NCBI RefSeq assembly: GCF_029867415.1
Contig: NC_081185.1
Span: 123,942,920-124,006,919, forward strand
From: Vicia villosa
Lineage: Eukaryota; Streptophyta; Magnoliopsida; Fabales; Fabaceae
Direction: 5' to 3'
DNA: 64,000 bases
How positions within the stretch are numbered: the first letter of the stretch is position 1; every line of letters starts with the position of its first letter. The position numbers were made by a program, and so were the translations under genes. A model generated the notes under the pieces. It searched no databases. It worked only from the letters and a program-made list of their open reading frames with translations, and was not told where the DNA came from. Of this stretch, positions 1 to 11,987 are shown in pieces.

Positions 1-73
1 CTTCTGGAGTCGCGATAATTCCTATTTTGAAGCCTTTGCTGAAGGAGTTTTTTATGATAGGGATGATTCGTAA
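1..73 (+). pseudogene. F-box cassette 0, tail of exon 2 only
   Basis: The window opens inside an F-box exon. The frame reads FWSRDNSYFEAFAEGVFYD and ends at TAA 71-73. The upstream part lies outside the window, so the array extends further to the left. Confidence 0.6.
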
Positions 74-162
74 CTCTAAACTCTTTTCTTGTTTTCTTGT
101 TTTTCCTTGTTATTCTTGTTTTTTCTAACTCTTCAATTCTTTTAATGTTCCACAACTCTCAA

Positions 163-194
<32 letters not shown>

Positions 195-265
195 TATCTC
201 CTTCAATCGCTCTCTCGTGGCTACAATGCAACCCTAACTTTTCAGAACACCACATTTTCTCATCA

Positions 266-1027
266 ATGGATCTCTCCCTAGTCCAACGAATCTCCAACCA
301 TGAAGATCTTCTCAACAGAATCAATGTGTCGTCAGGTGTTGTAGTATAAATTTAGGGTTTTGATAATATAAATCTTTCTCATTCTTATGTATTTTTCTTA
401 GGATTTACCATGTTCAACCTTAGTAATAAATCATTTTTTATTACTAGAAAATCTACCAGGATCAAACATAACATTGTGTTTATTATTCACATAATGCTAT
501 GATAATATAAATTTAGGGTTTTGACGATGTAATGTAGTATAATGATTGTAGTATAAATTTAGGGTTTTGATAATGTAATGTTGTAGTATAAATTTTGTAG
601 TATATATTTAGGGTTTTGACATGACATTGTGTTTATTGTTCATATAATGCTTTTTTTTTTTAATTTTGTATAACATTATTATTTAATGAAGTTAGATATG
701 ACTAATTTCTTTCAAAATGATTCAACTTAACACTTATGTTTTATTCTTTTGTCTATGATAGTATTAATGTTTTATTCTTTTGTTTGTTTTTATTCTAGAA
801 ATCACCCATATGACCTAAATTATGAGTCACTTGCCTCAAGATATCCATCGGAGGATATTATCTCTCTTAAACATAAAGGAGGATGTTTGTACTTATGTAT
901 TGGCCAAAAGATGGGCTAACGTTTGGAAGTTGTTAAGAACTTTCAATTTGGATGAACTCTAGAGTCGCGATAATTCCCATTTTGAAGCATTTGCCAAAGG
1001 AGTTTTTTATGACACGGATGATCCACA
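266..1027 (+). pseudogene. F-box cassette 1, broken by two nonsense codons
   Basis: Exon-1 segment 266-335 is open but diverged. The exon-2 segment starts at 799 after a good TTCTAG acceptor. The Gln codon after MT has become TAA, and a second stop (CTC TAG) lies near 960. The rest of the F-box reads as in the other cassettes. Clearly dead as a protein gene. Confidence 0.6.
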
Positions 1028-1200
1028 ACGCTTAACTCTTTTCTTGTTTTCTTGTTTTATATTGTTTTTTATGTCTTTTCAATTCTTTTAACGTTTCACA
1101 ACTCTCAACTCTCACTCTTTCACAAATTTCTCCTTCAATCGCTCTCTGGTGGCTACGATGCAACCCGAACTCTTCAGAACCCCGCATTTTCTCACCACTA

Positions 1201-1747
1201 GATGTCTCCCTAGTCCAACAAATATCCAACCATGAAGATCTTCTCAGCGGATCAATGTGTCGTCAGGTGCTGTAGTATAAATTTAGGGTTTTGATAATGT
1301 AATGTTGTAGTATAAATTTTGTAGTATATATTTATGGTTTTGACATGACATTGTGTTTATTGTTCATATAATGCTTTTTTTATTTTGTATTACATTATTA
1401 TTTAATGAAGTTAGGTATGACTTATTTCTTTCGAAATGATTCAACTTAACAGTTATGTTTTATTCTTTTGTCTATGATAGTATTAATGTTTTATTCTTTT
1501 GTTTGTTTTTATTCTAGAAATCACCCATATGACCCAAATCATGAGTCACTTGCCTCAAGATATCCATCGGAGGATTTTATCTCTCTTAAACATAGAGGAG
1601 GTTGTTTGTACTTGTGTGTTGGCCAAAAGATGGGTTAATGTTTGGAAGCTGTTAAAAACTTTCTATTTGGATGCCTTCTGGAGTCGCGATAATTCCCATT
1701 TTGAAGCATTTGCCGAAGGAGTTTTTTATGAAAGGGATGATCCATAA
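1201..1747 (+). pseudogene. F-box cassette 2, intact exon 2 but broken exon 1
   Basis: The exon-1 copy near 1201-1266 is rearranged around its ATG (ACTAGATGTCT instead of CAATGGATCT) and hits TAG at once. Exon 2 (1518-1747) is fully open, with an internal ATG at 1529 giving MTQIMSHLPQDIH and a TAA at 1745. This is one of two exon-2 copies with no lesion. The spacing from cassette 1 is only 720 bp, so part of the intron is missing. Confidence 0.55.
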
Positions 1748-2155
1748 CTCTCAACTCTTTTCTTGTTTTCTTGTTTTTTTTTTATTTCTTGTTTTTTCTT
1801 GTTATTCTTGTTTTTACTGTCTTTTCAATTCTTTTAATGTTCCTCGACTCTCAACTCTCACTCTCTCGCAAATATCTCATTCAATCGCTCTCTCGTGGCT
1901 ACGATAAAATTTAGGGTTTTGACGATGTAATGAAGTATTAAGTTTGTAGTATAAATTTAGGCTTTTGATAATGTAATGTTGTAGTATAAATTTGGTAGTA
2001 TATATTTAGGGTTTTCACATGACATTGTGCTTATTGTTCATATAATGTTTTTTTTTTAATTTTGTAGAACATTATTAATTAATGATGTTAGGTATGGCTT
2101 ATTTCTTTTGAAATGATTCAACTTAACACTTATGTTTTATTCTTTTGTCTATGAT

Positions 2156-2345
2156 ATCCATTGGAGGATATTATCTCTTAAATATAAAGAAGGTGTTTTG
2201 TACACGTGTGTTAGCCAAAAGGTGGGTTAATGTTTGGAATTTGTTAAGAACTTTCAATTTGGATGACTTCCGGAGTCGCGACAATTCTTATTTTGAAGCA
2301 TTTGTCGAGGGAGTTTGTGTGACATGGATGATCCACGACTCTTAA
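2156..2345 (+). pseudogene. F-box cassette 3, truncated
   Basis: A deletion joins the leader directly to intron sequence near 1900, removing exon 1. A second deletion fuses TCTATGATATCCATTGG at 2150 and removes the acceptor and the first 15 or so residues of the F-box. The remaining frame keeps LAKRWVNVWNLLRTFNLDD and then shifts near GVCVTW. Confidence 0.55.
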
Positions 2346-2542
2346 CTCTTTTCTTGTTTTCTTGTTTTTTTTTCATGTTGTTTTTTTCATGTTTTCTTGT
2401 TTTATCTTGTTTTTTCTGTCTTTTCAATTATTTTAACGTTTCACATCTCTCAACTCTCACTCTCTCACAAATTTCTCCTTCAATCGCTCTCTCGTGGCTA
2501 CGATGCAACCCTAACTCTTAAGAATCCCACATTTTCTACCCA

Positions 2543-3280
2543 ATGGAAATCGCCCTAGTCCAACAAATATCCAACCATGAAGATCTTCTCAGCGGAATCA
2601 AGGTGTCGTTAGGTGGTGTAGTATAAATTTAGGGATTTGATAATGTAATTCTTTCTCTTGCTTATGTATCTTCTAAGGATTTATCATGTTCAACATTAGT
2701 AATAGATCCTTTTTTATCACTAGAAAATTTGCCAGGATCAAACATAATATTGTGTTTATTATTCATATAATGCTATGATAATATAAATTTAGGGTTTTAA
2801 CGATGTAATGTAGTATAATGATTGTAGTATAAATTTAGGGTTTTGATAATGTAATGTTGTTGTATAATTTTTGTAGTATATATTTAGGGTTTTGACATGA
2901 TATTGTGTTTATTTTTCATATAATGCTTTTTTTTTTAATTTTGTATAACATTATTATTTAATGAAGTTAGGTATGACTTAAGAAATGATTCAACTTAACA
3001 CTTATATTTTATTCTTTTATCTAGTTTTATTCTTTTGTTTGTTTTTATTATAGAAATAACCCATATGACCCAAATTATCAGTCACTTGGCTCAAGATATC
3101 CATCGGAGTATATTATCTCTCTTAAACATAAAAGAGGTTGTTTGTACTTGTGTTGGCCAAAAGATGGGTTACTGTTCGGAAGTTCTTAAGAACTTTCAAT
3201 TTGGATGCCTTCCGGAGTCGCGATAATTCGCATTTTGAAGCATTTGTCGATGGAGTTTTTTATGACAGGGATGATCCACA
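2543..3280 (+). pseudogene. F-box cassette 4, exon 1 open, exon 2 frameshifted
   Basis: Exon 1 (2543-2612) is open and keeps a GT donor. Exon 2 starts at 3054 after TTATAG. A 2-nt deletion in the TGTACTTGTG(TG)TTGGCC motif near 3148 shifts the frame, which then ends at a stop. The original F-box frame resumes in another phase. Confidence 0.55.
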
Positions 3281-3468
3281 ACTCTCAACTCTTTTCTTGT
3301 TTTCTTGTTTTTTTTTTGTTTTCTTGTTATTCTTGTTTTTTCTGTCTTTTCAATTCTTTTAATGTTCCACAACTCTCAACTCTCACTTTCTCACAAATAT
3401 CTCCTTCAATCGCTCTCTTGTGGCTACGATACAACCCTAACTCTTCATAAACCCACATTTTCTCTTCA

Positions 3469-4424
3469 ATGGATCCCGCCCTAGTCCAATGAATCTCTAA
3501 CCATAAAGCTCTTCTCGGCGGAATAAATGTGTCGTCATGTGCTGTAGTATAAATTTAGGGTTTTGATAATATAAATCTCTCTCTTGCTTATGTATTTTTC
3601 TTAGGATTTACCAAGTTTAACATTAGTATTGGCTCATTTTTTATCACTAGAATATCTACCAGGATCAAACATAACATTGTGTTTATTATTCATATAATGC
3701 TATGACAATTTAAATTTAGGGTTTTTACGATGTAATGTAGTATAATGTTTGTAGTATAAGTTTAGGGTTTTGTTAATGTAATGTTGTAGTATAAATTTGG
3801 TAGTATATATTTAGGGTTTTGACATGACATTTTGTTTATTGTTCATATAATGCTTTTTTTTTAATTTTGTATAACATTATCATTTAATGAAGTTAGGTAT
3901 GACTTATTTCTTTCGAAATGATTCAACTTAACACTTATGTTTTATTATTTTGTCTATGATAGTATTAATGTTTTATTCTTTTGTTTGTTCTTATTCTAGA
4001 AATCACCTATAGGACTCAATTTATCAGTCACTTGCCTCAAGATATCTATCGGAGGATATTATCTCTCTTAAACATAAAGGAGGTTGTTTGTACTTGTGTG
4101 TTGGCCAAAAGATGGGTTATTGTTTGGAAGTTGTTAAGAACTTTCAATTTGGCTGCCTTCCGGAGTCACGATAATACCCATTTTGAAGCATTTGTCGAAG
4201 GAGTTTTTATGACAGGGATGATCCACAACTCAAAACTCTTTTCTTGTTTTCTTGTTTTCTTGTTTTTTCTTGTTATTATGGTTTTTTTCTATCTTTTCAA
4301 ATATTTTAATGTTCCACAACTCTCACTCTCTCACAAATATCTCCTTCAATCGCTCTCTCGTGGCTACGATACAACCCTAACTCTTCAGAAACCCAAAATT
4401 TCTCATCAATGGATCCCGCCCTAG
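3469..4424 (+). pseudogene. F-box cassette 5, nonsense in exon 1 and frameshift in exon 2
   Basis: Exon 1 (3469 onward) has CAA changed to TGA at codon 8. Exon 2 begins at 4000. The usual internal ATG is AGG here, and loss of one T in the T-run before TATGACAGG moves translation into a long alternative frame that stays open to 4424 through the leader of the next cassette. This odd 147-codon frame is an accident of the frameshift, not evidence of function. Confidence 0.5.
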
Positions 4425-5146
4425 TCCAACAAATCTCTAACCATGAAGATCTTCTCAGCGAAATCAATGTGTCGTGAGGTGCTGTAGTATAAATTTAGGG
4501 TTTTGATAAGATAAATTTTTCTCTTGTTTATTTATTTCTCTTAGGATTTACCAGAGAATCTGTCACTAGAAAATCTATCAAGATCAAACATAACAATGTG
4601 TTTATTGTTCATATAATGCTATGATAGTATAAATTTAGGGATTTGACGATGTAATGAAGTATTAAGTTTGTAGTATAAATTTAGGGTTACGATAATGTAA
4701 TGTTATAGTATAAATTCGGTAGTATATATTTAGGGTTTTCACATGACATTGTGTTTATTGTTCATATAATGATTTTTTTAATTTTGTATAACTTTATTAA
4801 TTAATGAAGTTAGGTATGACTTATTTCTTTTTAAATGATTCAACTTAACACCTATATTTTAATCTTTTGTCTATGATAGTATTAATGTTTTATTTTTTTG
4901 TTTGTTTTTATTCCACAAAACACCCAGATGACCGCAATTATCAGTCACTTGCTTCAAGATATCCATTGGAGGATATTAACTCTCTTAAACATAAAGGAGG
5001 CTGTTTGTACTTGTGTGTTGGCCAAAAGTTGGGTTAATGTTTGGAATTTGTTAAGAACTTTCAATTTGGATGACTTCCGGAGTCGCGATAATTCTCATTT
5101 TGAAGCATTTGTCGAGGGAGTTTTGTGTGACATGGATGATCCATAA
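4409..5146 (+). pseudogene. F-box cassette 6, lost acceptor
   Basis: Exon 1 (4409-4478) ends with TCA changed to TGA. The exon-2 frame up to TAA at 5144-5146 is open and keeps the F-box (SHLLQDIHWRILTLLNIKE), but the acceptor reads ATTCCAC instead of ATTCTAG, so the normal splice is lost. Overlaps the accidental read-through frame of cassette 5. Confidence 0.5.
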
Positions 5147-5307
5147 CTCTTTTCTTGTTTTCTTGTTTTTTCTTGTTTTTTATGTCTTTTCAATTCTTTT
5201 AATTTTCACAACTCTCAACTCTCACTCTCTTACAAATTTCTCCTGCAATCGCTCTCACGTAGCTACGATGCAACTCTAACTCTTCAGAACCCCACATTTT
5301 CTCACCA

Positions 5308-6026
5308 ATGGATCTCGCCCTAGTCCAACAAATATCCAACCATGAAGATTTTCTCAACGGAATCAATGTGTCGTCAATGTGTCGTCAAGTGTTGTAGTTT
5401 AAATTTAGGGTTTTGATGATGTAAATCTTTCTCTTGCTTATGTATCTTCTAAGGATTTACCATGTTCAATCTTAGTAATAGGTCCTATTTTATCACTAGA
5501 AAATCTGTCAGGATTAAACATCACATTGTGTTTATTATTCATATAATGCTATGATAATATAAATTTAGGGTTTTGACTTTAGGGTTTTGACGATGTAATG
5601 TAGTTTAATATTTGTAGTATAAATTTTGGGTTTTGGTAATGTAATGTTGTAGGATAAATTTTGTAGTATGTATTTAGGGTTTTGACTTGACATTGTATTT
5701 ATTGTTTATATAATGTTTTTTCTTAAACTTTGTATAACATTATTTTTTAATGAAGTTAGGTATGACTTATTTCTTTTGAAATGATTCGACGTAACACTTA
5801 TGTTTTAATCTTTTGTCCATGATAGTATTAATGTATTATTCTTTTGTTTATTTTTATTCTAGAAATCACCCATATGACTCAAATTATGAGTCACTTGCCT
5901 CAAGATATCCATCGGAGGATATTATCTCTCTTAAACATAAAGGAGGATGTTTGTACTTATGTGTTGGCCAAAAGATGGGTTAACGTTTGGAAGTTGTTCA
6001 GAACTTTCAATTTGGATGCCCTCTAG
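5308..6026 (+). pseudogene. F-box cassette 7, truncated by nonsense
   Basis: Exon 1 from 5308 is followed by a short duplication (GTGTCGTCAATGTGTCGTCA) and a donor changed to CAAGTG. Exon 2 (5863-6026) is open through the F-box but ends early at TAG 6024-6026, where other cassettes read DAFRSRD. Confidence 0.5.
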
Positions 6027-6289
6027 AGTCGCGATAATTCCCATTTTGAAGCATTTGCCGAAGGAGTTTTTTATGACACGGATGATCCACAACTCTCAAC
6101 TTTTTTCTTGTTTTCTTTTTTTCTTCTTGTTTTTTCTTGTTATTTTTGGTTTTTCTGTCTTTTCAATTCTTTTAATGTTCCACAGCTCTCAATTCTCACT
6201 CTCTCACTCTCTCGTAAATATCTTCTTCAATCGCTCTCTCGTGGCTACGATGCAACCCTAACTCTTCAGAACCCCACATTTTCTCAGCA

Positions 6290-7050
6290 ATGGATCCCGC
6301 CCTAGTTCAACGAATCTCCAACCATGAAGATCTTCTCAGCGGAATCAATGTGTCGTCAGGTTCTGTAGTATAAATTTAGGGTTTTGATAATATAAATTTT
6401 CTCTTGCTTATATATTTTTCTTAGGATTTACCATGTTCAATCGTAGTAATAGATCATTTTTTATCACTAGAAAATCTAATAGGATCAAACATAACATTGT
6501 GTTTATTGTTCTTATAATGCTATGATAGTATAAATTTAGGGTTTTAACGATGTAATGTAGTATTAAGTTTGTAGTATAAATTTAGGATTTTGATTATAAA
6601 ATTTTGTAGTATAAATTTGGTATTATATATTTAGGGTCTTCACATGACATTGTGTTTATCGTTCATATAATGGTTTTTTTAATTTTGTATAACTTTATTA
6701 ATTAATGAAGTTAGGTACTTAATTCTTTTGAAATGATTCAACTTAACACTTATGTTTTATTCTTTTGTCTATGATAGTATTAATGTTTTTTTTTGTTTTT
6801 TTTATTCCAGAAAACACCCAGATGACCCCAATTATCAGTCACTTGCCTCATGATATCCATTGGAGGATATTAACTCTCTTAAACATAAAAGAGGCTGTTT
6901 GTACTTGTGTGTTGGCCAAAAGTTGGGTTAATGTTTGAAATTTGTTAAGAACTTTCAATTTGGATGACTTCCGGAGTCGCGATAATTCTCATTTTGAAGC
7001 ATTTGTCGAGGGAGTTTTGTGTGACATGGATGATCCACAACTCTTAACTC
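6290..7050 (+). pseudogene. F-box cassette 8, Trp-to-stop
   Basis: Exon 1 (6290-6359) is intact with a GT donor. Exon 2 begins at 6811 after TTATTCCAG. The Trp of the NVW motif has become TGA (6936-6938). The rest of the frame (FNLDDFRSRDNSHFEAFVEG) continues downstream. Confidence 0.5.
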
Positions 7051-7217
7051 TTTTCTTGTTTTCTTGTTTTCTTGTTTTTCTTGTTTTTTATGTCTTTTCA
7101 ATTCTTTTAATTTTCACAATTCTCAACTCTCACTCTCTCTCGCAAATTTCTCCTTCAATTGCTCTCTCGTGACTACGATGCAACCCTAACTCTTCAGAAT
7201 CCCACATTTTCTCACCA

Positions 7218-8171
7218 ATGAATCTTGCCCTAGTCGAACAAATATCCAACCATGAAGATCTTCTCAACGGAATCAATGTGTTGTCAGGTGCTGTAGTATA
7301 AATTTATGGTTTTGATCATGTAAATCTTTCTCTTGCTTATGTATCTTCTAAGGATTTACCATGTTAAACCTTAGTAATAGGTCCTATTTTATCACTAGAA
7401 AATCTGCCAGGATTAAACATAACATTGTGTTTATTATTCATATAGTGCTATGATAATATAAATTTAGGGTTTTGACGATGTAATGTAGTTTAATGTTTGT
7501 AGTATAAATTTTGGGTTTTGATAACGTAATGTTGTATGATAAATTTTGTAGTATATATTTAGGGTTTTGACATGACATTGTGTTTATTGTTCATATAATG
7601 CTTTTTTTTAATTTTGTATAACATTATCATTTAATGAAGTTAGGTATGACTTATTTCTTTCGAAATGATTCAACTTAACACTTATGTTTTATTATTTTGT
7701 CTATGATAGTATTAATGTTTTATTCTTTTGTTTGTTCTTATTCTAGAAGTCACCTATAGGACTCAATTTATCAGTCACTTGCCTCAAGATATCTATCGGA
7801 GGATATTATCTCTCTTAAACATAAAGGAGGTTGTTTGTACTTGTGTGTTGGCCAAAAGATGGGTTATTGTTTGGAAGTTGTTAAGAACTTTCAATTTGGC
7901 TGCCTTCCGGAGTCACGATAATACCCATTTTGAAGCATTTGTCGAAGGAGTTTTTATGACAGGGATGATCCACAACTCAAAACTCTTTTCTTGTTTTCTT
8001 GTTTTCTCGTTTTTTCTTGTTATTATGGTTTTTTTCTATCTTTTCAAATATTTTAATGTTCCACAACTCTCACTCTCTCACAAATATCTCCTTCAATCGC
8101 TCTCTCGTGGCTACGATACAACCCTAACTCTTCAGAAACCCAAAATTTCTCATCAATGGATCCCGCCCTAG
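7218..8171 (+). pseudogene. F-box cassette 9, near-identical copy of cassette 5 exon 2
   Basis: Exon 1 (7218-7287) is open, starting ATGAATCTTGCC. Exon 2 from 7747 repeats the same lesions as cassette 5 (AGG for the internal ATG, one-T deletion), with only scattered substitutions (such as EVT for EIT). Shared lesions show that it was copied after they arose. Confidence 0.55.
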
Positions 8172-8893
8172 TCCAACAAATCTCTAACCATGAAGATCTT
8201 CTCAGCGAAATCAATGTGTCGTGAGGTGCTGTAGTATAAATTTAGGGTTTTGATAAGATAAATTTTTCTCTTGTTTATTTATTTCTCTTAGGATTTACCA
8301 GAGAATCTGTCACTAGAAAATCTATCAAGATCAAACATAACAATGTGTTTATTGTTCATATAATGCTATGATAGTATAAATTTAGGGATTTGACGATGTA
8401 ATGAAGTATTAAGTTTGTAGTATAAATTTAGGGTTACGATAATGTAATGTTATAGTATAAATTCGGTAGTATATATTTAGGGTTTTCACATGACATTGTG
8501 TTTATTGTTCATATAATGCTTTTTTTAATTTTGTATAACTTTATTAATTAATGAAGTTAGGTATGACTTATTTCTTTTTAAATGATTCAACTTAACACCT
8601 ATATTTTAATCTTTTGTCTATGATAGTATTAATGTTTTATTTTTTTGTTTGTTTTTATTCCACAAAACACCCAGATGACCGCAATTATCAGTCACTTGCT
8701 TCAAGATATCCATTGGAGGATATTAACTCTCTTAAACATAAAGGAGGCTGTTTGTACTTGTGTGTTGGCCAAAAGTTGGGTTAATGTTTGGAATTTGTTA
8801 AGAACTTTCAATTTGGATGACTTCCGGAGTCGCGATAATTCTCATTTTGAAGCATTTGTCGAGGGAGTTTTGTGTGACATGGATGATCCATAA
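8156..8893 (+). pseudogene. F-box cassette 10, copy of cassette 6
   Basis: The same TGA at the exon-1 end and the same lost acceptor (ATTCCAC) as cassette 6, 3747 bp downstream. The exon-2 frame ends at TAA 8891-8893. Confidence 0.55.
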
Positions 8894-9054
8894 CTCTTTT
8901 CTTGTTTTCTTGTTTTTTCTTGTTTTTTATGTCTTTTCAATTCTTTTAATTTTCACAACTCTCAACTCTCACTCTCTTACAAATTTCTCCTGCAATCGCT
9001 CTCACGTGGCTACGATGCAACTCTAACTCTTCAGAACCCCACATTTTCTCACCA

Positions 9055-9773
9055 ATGGATCTCGCCCTAGTCCAACAAATATCCAACCATGAAGATTTTC
9101 TCAACGGAATCAATGTGTCGTCAATGTGTCGTCAAGTGTTGTAGTTTAAATTTAGGGTTTTGATGATGTAAATCTTTCTCTTGCTTATGTATCTTCTAAG
9201 GATTTACCATGTTCAATCTTAGTAATAGGTCCTATTTTATCACTAGAAAATCTGTCAGGATTAAACATCACATTGTGTTTATTATTCATATAATGCTATG
9301 ATAATATAAATTTAGGGTTTTGACTTTAGGGTTTTGACGATGTAATGTAGTTTAATATTTGTAGTATAAATTTTGGGTTTTGATAATGTAATGTTGTAGG
9401 ATAAATTTTGTAGTATGTATTTAGGGTTTTGACTTGACATTGTATTTATTGTTTATATAATGTTTTTTCTTAAACTTTGTATAACATTATTTTTTAATGA
9501 AGTTAGGTATGACTTATTTCTTTTGAAATGATTCGACGTAACACTTATGTTTTAATCTTTTGTCCATGATAGTATTAATGTATTATTCTTTTGTTTATTT
9601 TTATTCTAGAAATCACCCATATGACTCAAATTATGAGTCACTTGCCTCAAGATATCCATCGGAGGATATTATCTCTCTTAAACATAAAGGAGGATGTTTG
9701 TACTTATGTGTTGGCCAAAAGATGGGTTAACGTTTGGAAGTTGTTCAGAACTTTCAATTTGGATGCCCTCTAG
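9055..9773 (+). pseudogene. F-box cassette 11, copy of cassette 7
   Basis: Carries the same short duplication at the exon-1 end and the same premature TAG (9771-9773) as cassette 7. Confidence 0.55.
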
Positions 9774-10036
9774 AGTCGCGATAATTCCCATTTTGAAGCA
9801 TTTGCCGAAGGAGTTTTTTATGACACGGATGATCCACAACTCTCAACTTTTTTCTTGTTTTCTTTTTTTCTTCTTGTTTTTTCTTGTTATTTTTGGTTTT
9901 TCTGTCTTTTCAATTCTTTTAATGTTCCACAGCTCTCAATTCTCACTCTCTCACTCTCTCGTAAATATCTTCTTCAATCGCTCTCTCGTGGCTACGATGC
10001 AACCCTAACTCTTCAGAACCCCACATTTTCTCAGCA

Positions 10037-10800
10037 ATGGATCCCGCCCTAGTTCAACGAATCTCCAACCATGAAGATCTTCTCAGCGGAATCAATGTGT
10101 CGTCAGGTTCTGTAGTATAAATTTAGGGTTTTGATAATATAAATTTTCTCTTGCTTATATATTTTTCTTAGGATTTACCATGTTCAATCGTAGTAATAGA
10201 TCATTTTTTATCACTAGAAAATCTAATAGGATCAAACATAACATTGTGTTTATTGTTCTTATAATGCTATGATAGTATAAATTTAGGGTTTTAACGATGT
10301 AATGTAGTATTAAGTTTGTAGTATAAATTTACGATTTTGATTATAAAATTTTGTAGTATAAATTTGGTATTATATATTTAGGGTCTTCACATGACATTGT
10401 GTTTATCGTTCATATAATGGTTTTTTTAATTTTGTATAACTTTATTAATTAATGAAGTTAGGTACTTAATTCTTTTGAAATGATTCAACTTAACACTTAT
10501 GTTTTATTCTTTTGTCTATGATAGTATTAATGTTTTTTTTTGTTTTTTTTATTCCAGAAAACACCCAGATGACTCCAATTATCAGTCACTTGCCTCATGA
10601 TATCCATTGGAGGATATTAACTCTCTTAAACATAAAGGAGGCTGTTTGTACTTGTGTGTTGGCCAAAAGTTGGGTTAATGTTTGAAATTTGTTAAGAACT
10701 TTCAATTTGGATGACTTCCGGAGTCGCGATAATTCTCATTTTGAAGCATTTGTCGAGGGAGTTTTGTGTGACATGGATGATCCACAACTCTTAACTCTTT
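10037..10800 (+). pseudogene. F-box cassette 12, copy of cassette 8
   Basis: Exon 1 (from 10037) is intact. Exon 2 begins at 10558 after TTCCAG and has the same NVW-to-stop change as cassette 8. Confidence 0.55.
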
Positions 10801-10964
10801 TCTTGTTTTCTTGTTTTCTTGTTTTTCTTGTTTTTTATGTCTTTTCAATTCTTTTAATTTTCACAATTCTCAACTCTCACTCTCTCTCGCAAATTTCTCC
10901 TTCAATTGCTCTCTCGTGACTACGATGCAACCCTAACTCTTCAGAATCCCACATTTTTTCACCA

Positions 10965-11725
10965 ATGAATCTCGCCCTAGTCCAACAAATATCCAACCAT
11001 GAAGATCTTCTCAACGGAATCAATGTGTTGTCAGGTGCTGTAGTATAAATTTATGGTTTTGATCATGTAAATCTTTCTCTTGCTTATGTATCTTCTAAGG
11101 ATTTACCATGTTAAACCTTAGTAATAGGTCCTATTTTATCACTAGAAAATCTGCCAGGATTAAACATAACATTGTGTTTATTATTCATATAGTGCTATGA
11201 TAATATAAATTTAGGGTTTTGACGATGTAATGTAGTTTAATGTTTGTAGTATAAATTTTGGGTTTTGATAATGTAATGTTGTATGATAAATTTTGTAGTA
11301 TATATTTAGGGTTTTGACATGACATTGTGTTTATTGTTCATATAATGCTTTTTTTTAAAACTTTGTATAACATTATTATTTAATGAAGTTAGGTATGACT
11401 TATTTCTTTTGAAATGATTCGACTTAACACTTATGTTTTATTCTTTTGTCTATGATGGTATTAATGTTTTATTCTTTTGTTTGTTTTTATTCTAGAAATC
11501 ACCCATATGACCCAAGTTATAATTCATTTGCCTCAAGATATCCATCGGAGGATAATGTCTCTCTTAAACATAAAGGAGGATGTTTGTACTTATGTGTTGG
11601 CCAAAAGATGGGTTAACGTTTGGAAGTTGTTAAGAACTTTCAACTTGGATGCCTTCCGGAGTTGCGATAATTCCCATTTTGAAGCATCTGCCGAAGGAGA
11701 TTTTTATGACAGGGATGATCCATAA
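10965..11725 (+). CDS. F-box cassette 13, the only one with both exons open
   Basis: Exons 10965-11034 and 11496-11725. The donor (TGTCAG|GTGCTG) and acceptor (TTTTTATTCTAG|AA) are both good, and joining gives one 99-codon frame plus TAA. The predicted protein has a 23-residue leader (MNLALVQQISNHEDLL...) and an F-box core (HLPQDIHRRIMSLLNIKE, VLAKRWVNVWKLLRTFNLD), ending after DRDDP. F-box domains bind SKP1 in SCF ubiquitin ligases, but plant F-box proteins normally add a substrate-binding LRR, kelch or FBD domain, and none is present. It could be a micro-F-box protein competing for SKP1, or simply the youngest relic in a dead array. Exon 1 lies in duplicated copy 2; exon 2 lies just past its right edge. 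Expression unknown. Confidence 0.35.
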
Positions 11726-11851
11726 CTCTGAACTCTTTTCTTGTTTTCTTTTTTTTCCTTGATTTTTCTTGTTATTCTTGGTTTTTCTGCCTTTTCAATT
11801 CTTTTAATGTTCCACAGCTCTCAACTCTCACTCTCTCACAAATATCTCCTT

Positions 11852-11853
<2 letters not shown>

Positions 11854-11938
<85 letters not shown>
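11854..11938. repeat. (CT)n microsatellite
   Basis: An expanded TC/CT run of about 85 bp in the CT-rich leader of cassette 14. Other leaders have only short CTCTCT stretches (such as 163-190), so this is a local slippage expansion. Confidence 0.95.
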
Positions 11939-11941
<3 letters not shown>

Positions 11942-11987
11942 GCTATGATGGAAACTTAACTCTTTAGAACCCCACATTTTCTCAGGA

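Larger units (their letters stand above)
3850..7596 (+). repeat. Higher-order duplication, copy 1 (four cassettes)
   Basis: Corresponding points recur exactly 3747 bp further on (4898/8645, 5844/9591, 6942/10689). I counted about a dozen substitutions by eye, so identity is near 99.7%. Neighbouring cassettes differ far more from each other. Both edges lie in a poly-T/ATTTTGTATAACATTAT stretch, consistent with unequal crossing-over between misaligned cassettes. Confidence 0.85.
7597..11343 (+). repeat. Higher-order duplication, copy 2
   Basis: Second copy of the 3747-bp block. It matches copy 1 up to about 11343; beyond that the poly-T stretch reads TTTAAAACTTTG instead of TTTTAATTTTG and similarity falls to the array background. 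Confidence 0.85.

Noticed and set aside
1499..11725. Frames starting MFVFILEITHMTQ-type in the F-box array as full proteins
   Set aside because: They begin at TTG, not ATG, in intron-like sequence before the acceptor; only the part after TTCTAG is plausible.
11741..11959. Ser/Leu repeat protein at the (CT)n run
   Set aside because: Translation of a CT microsatellite.
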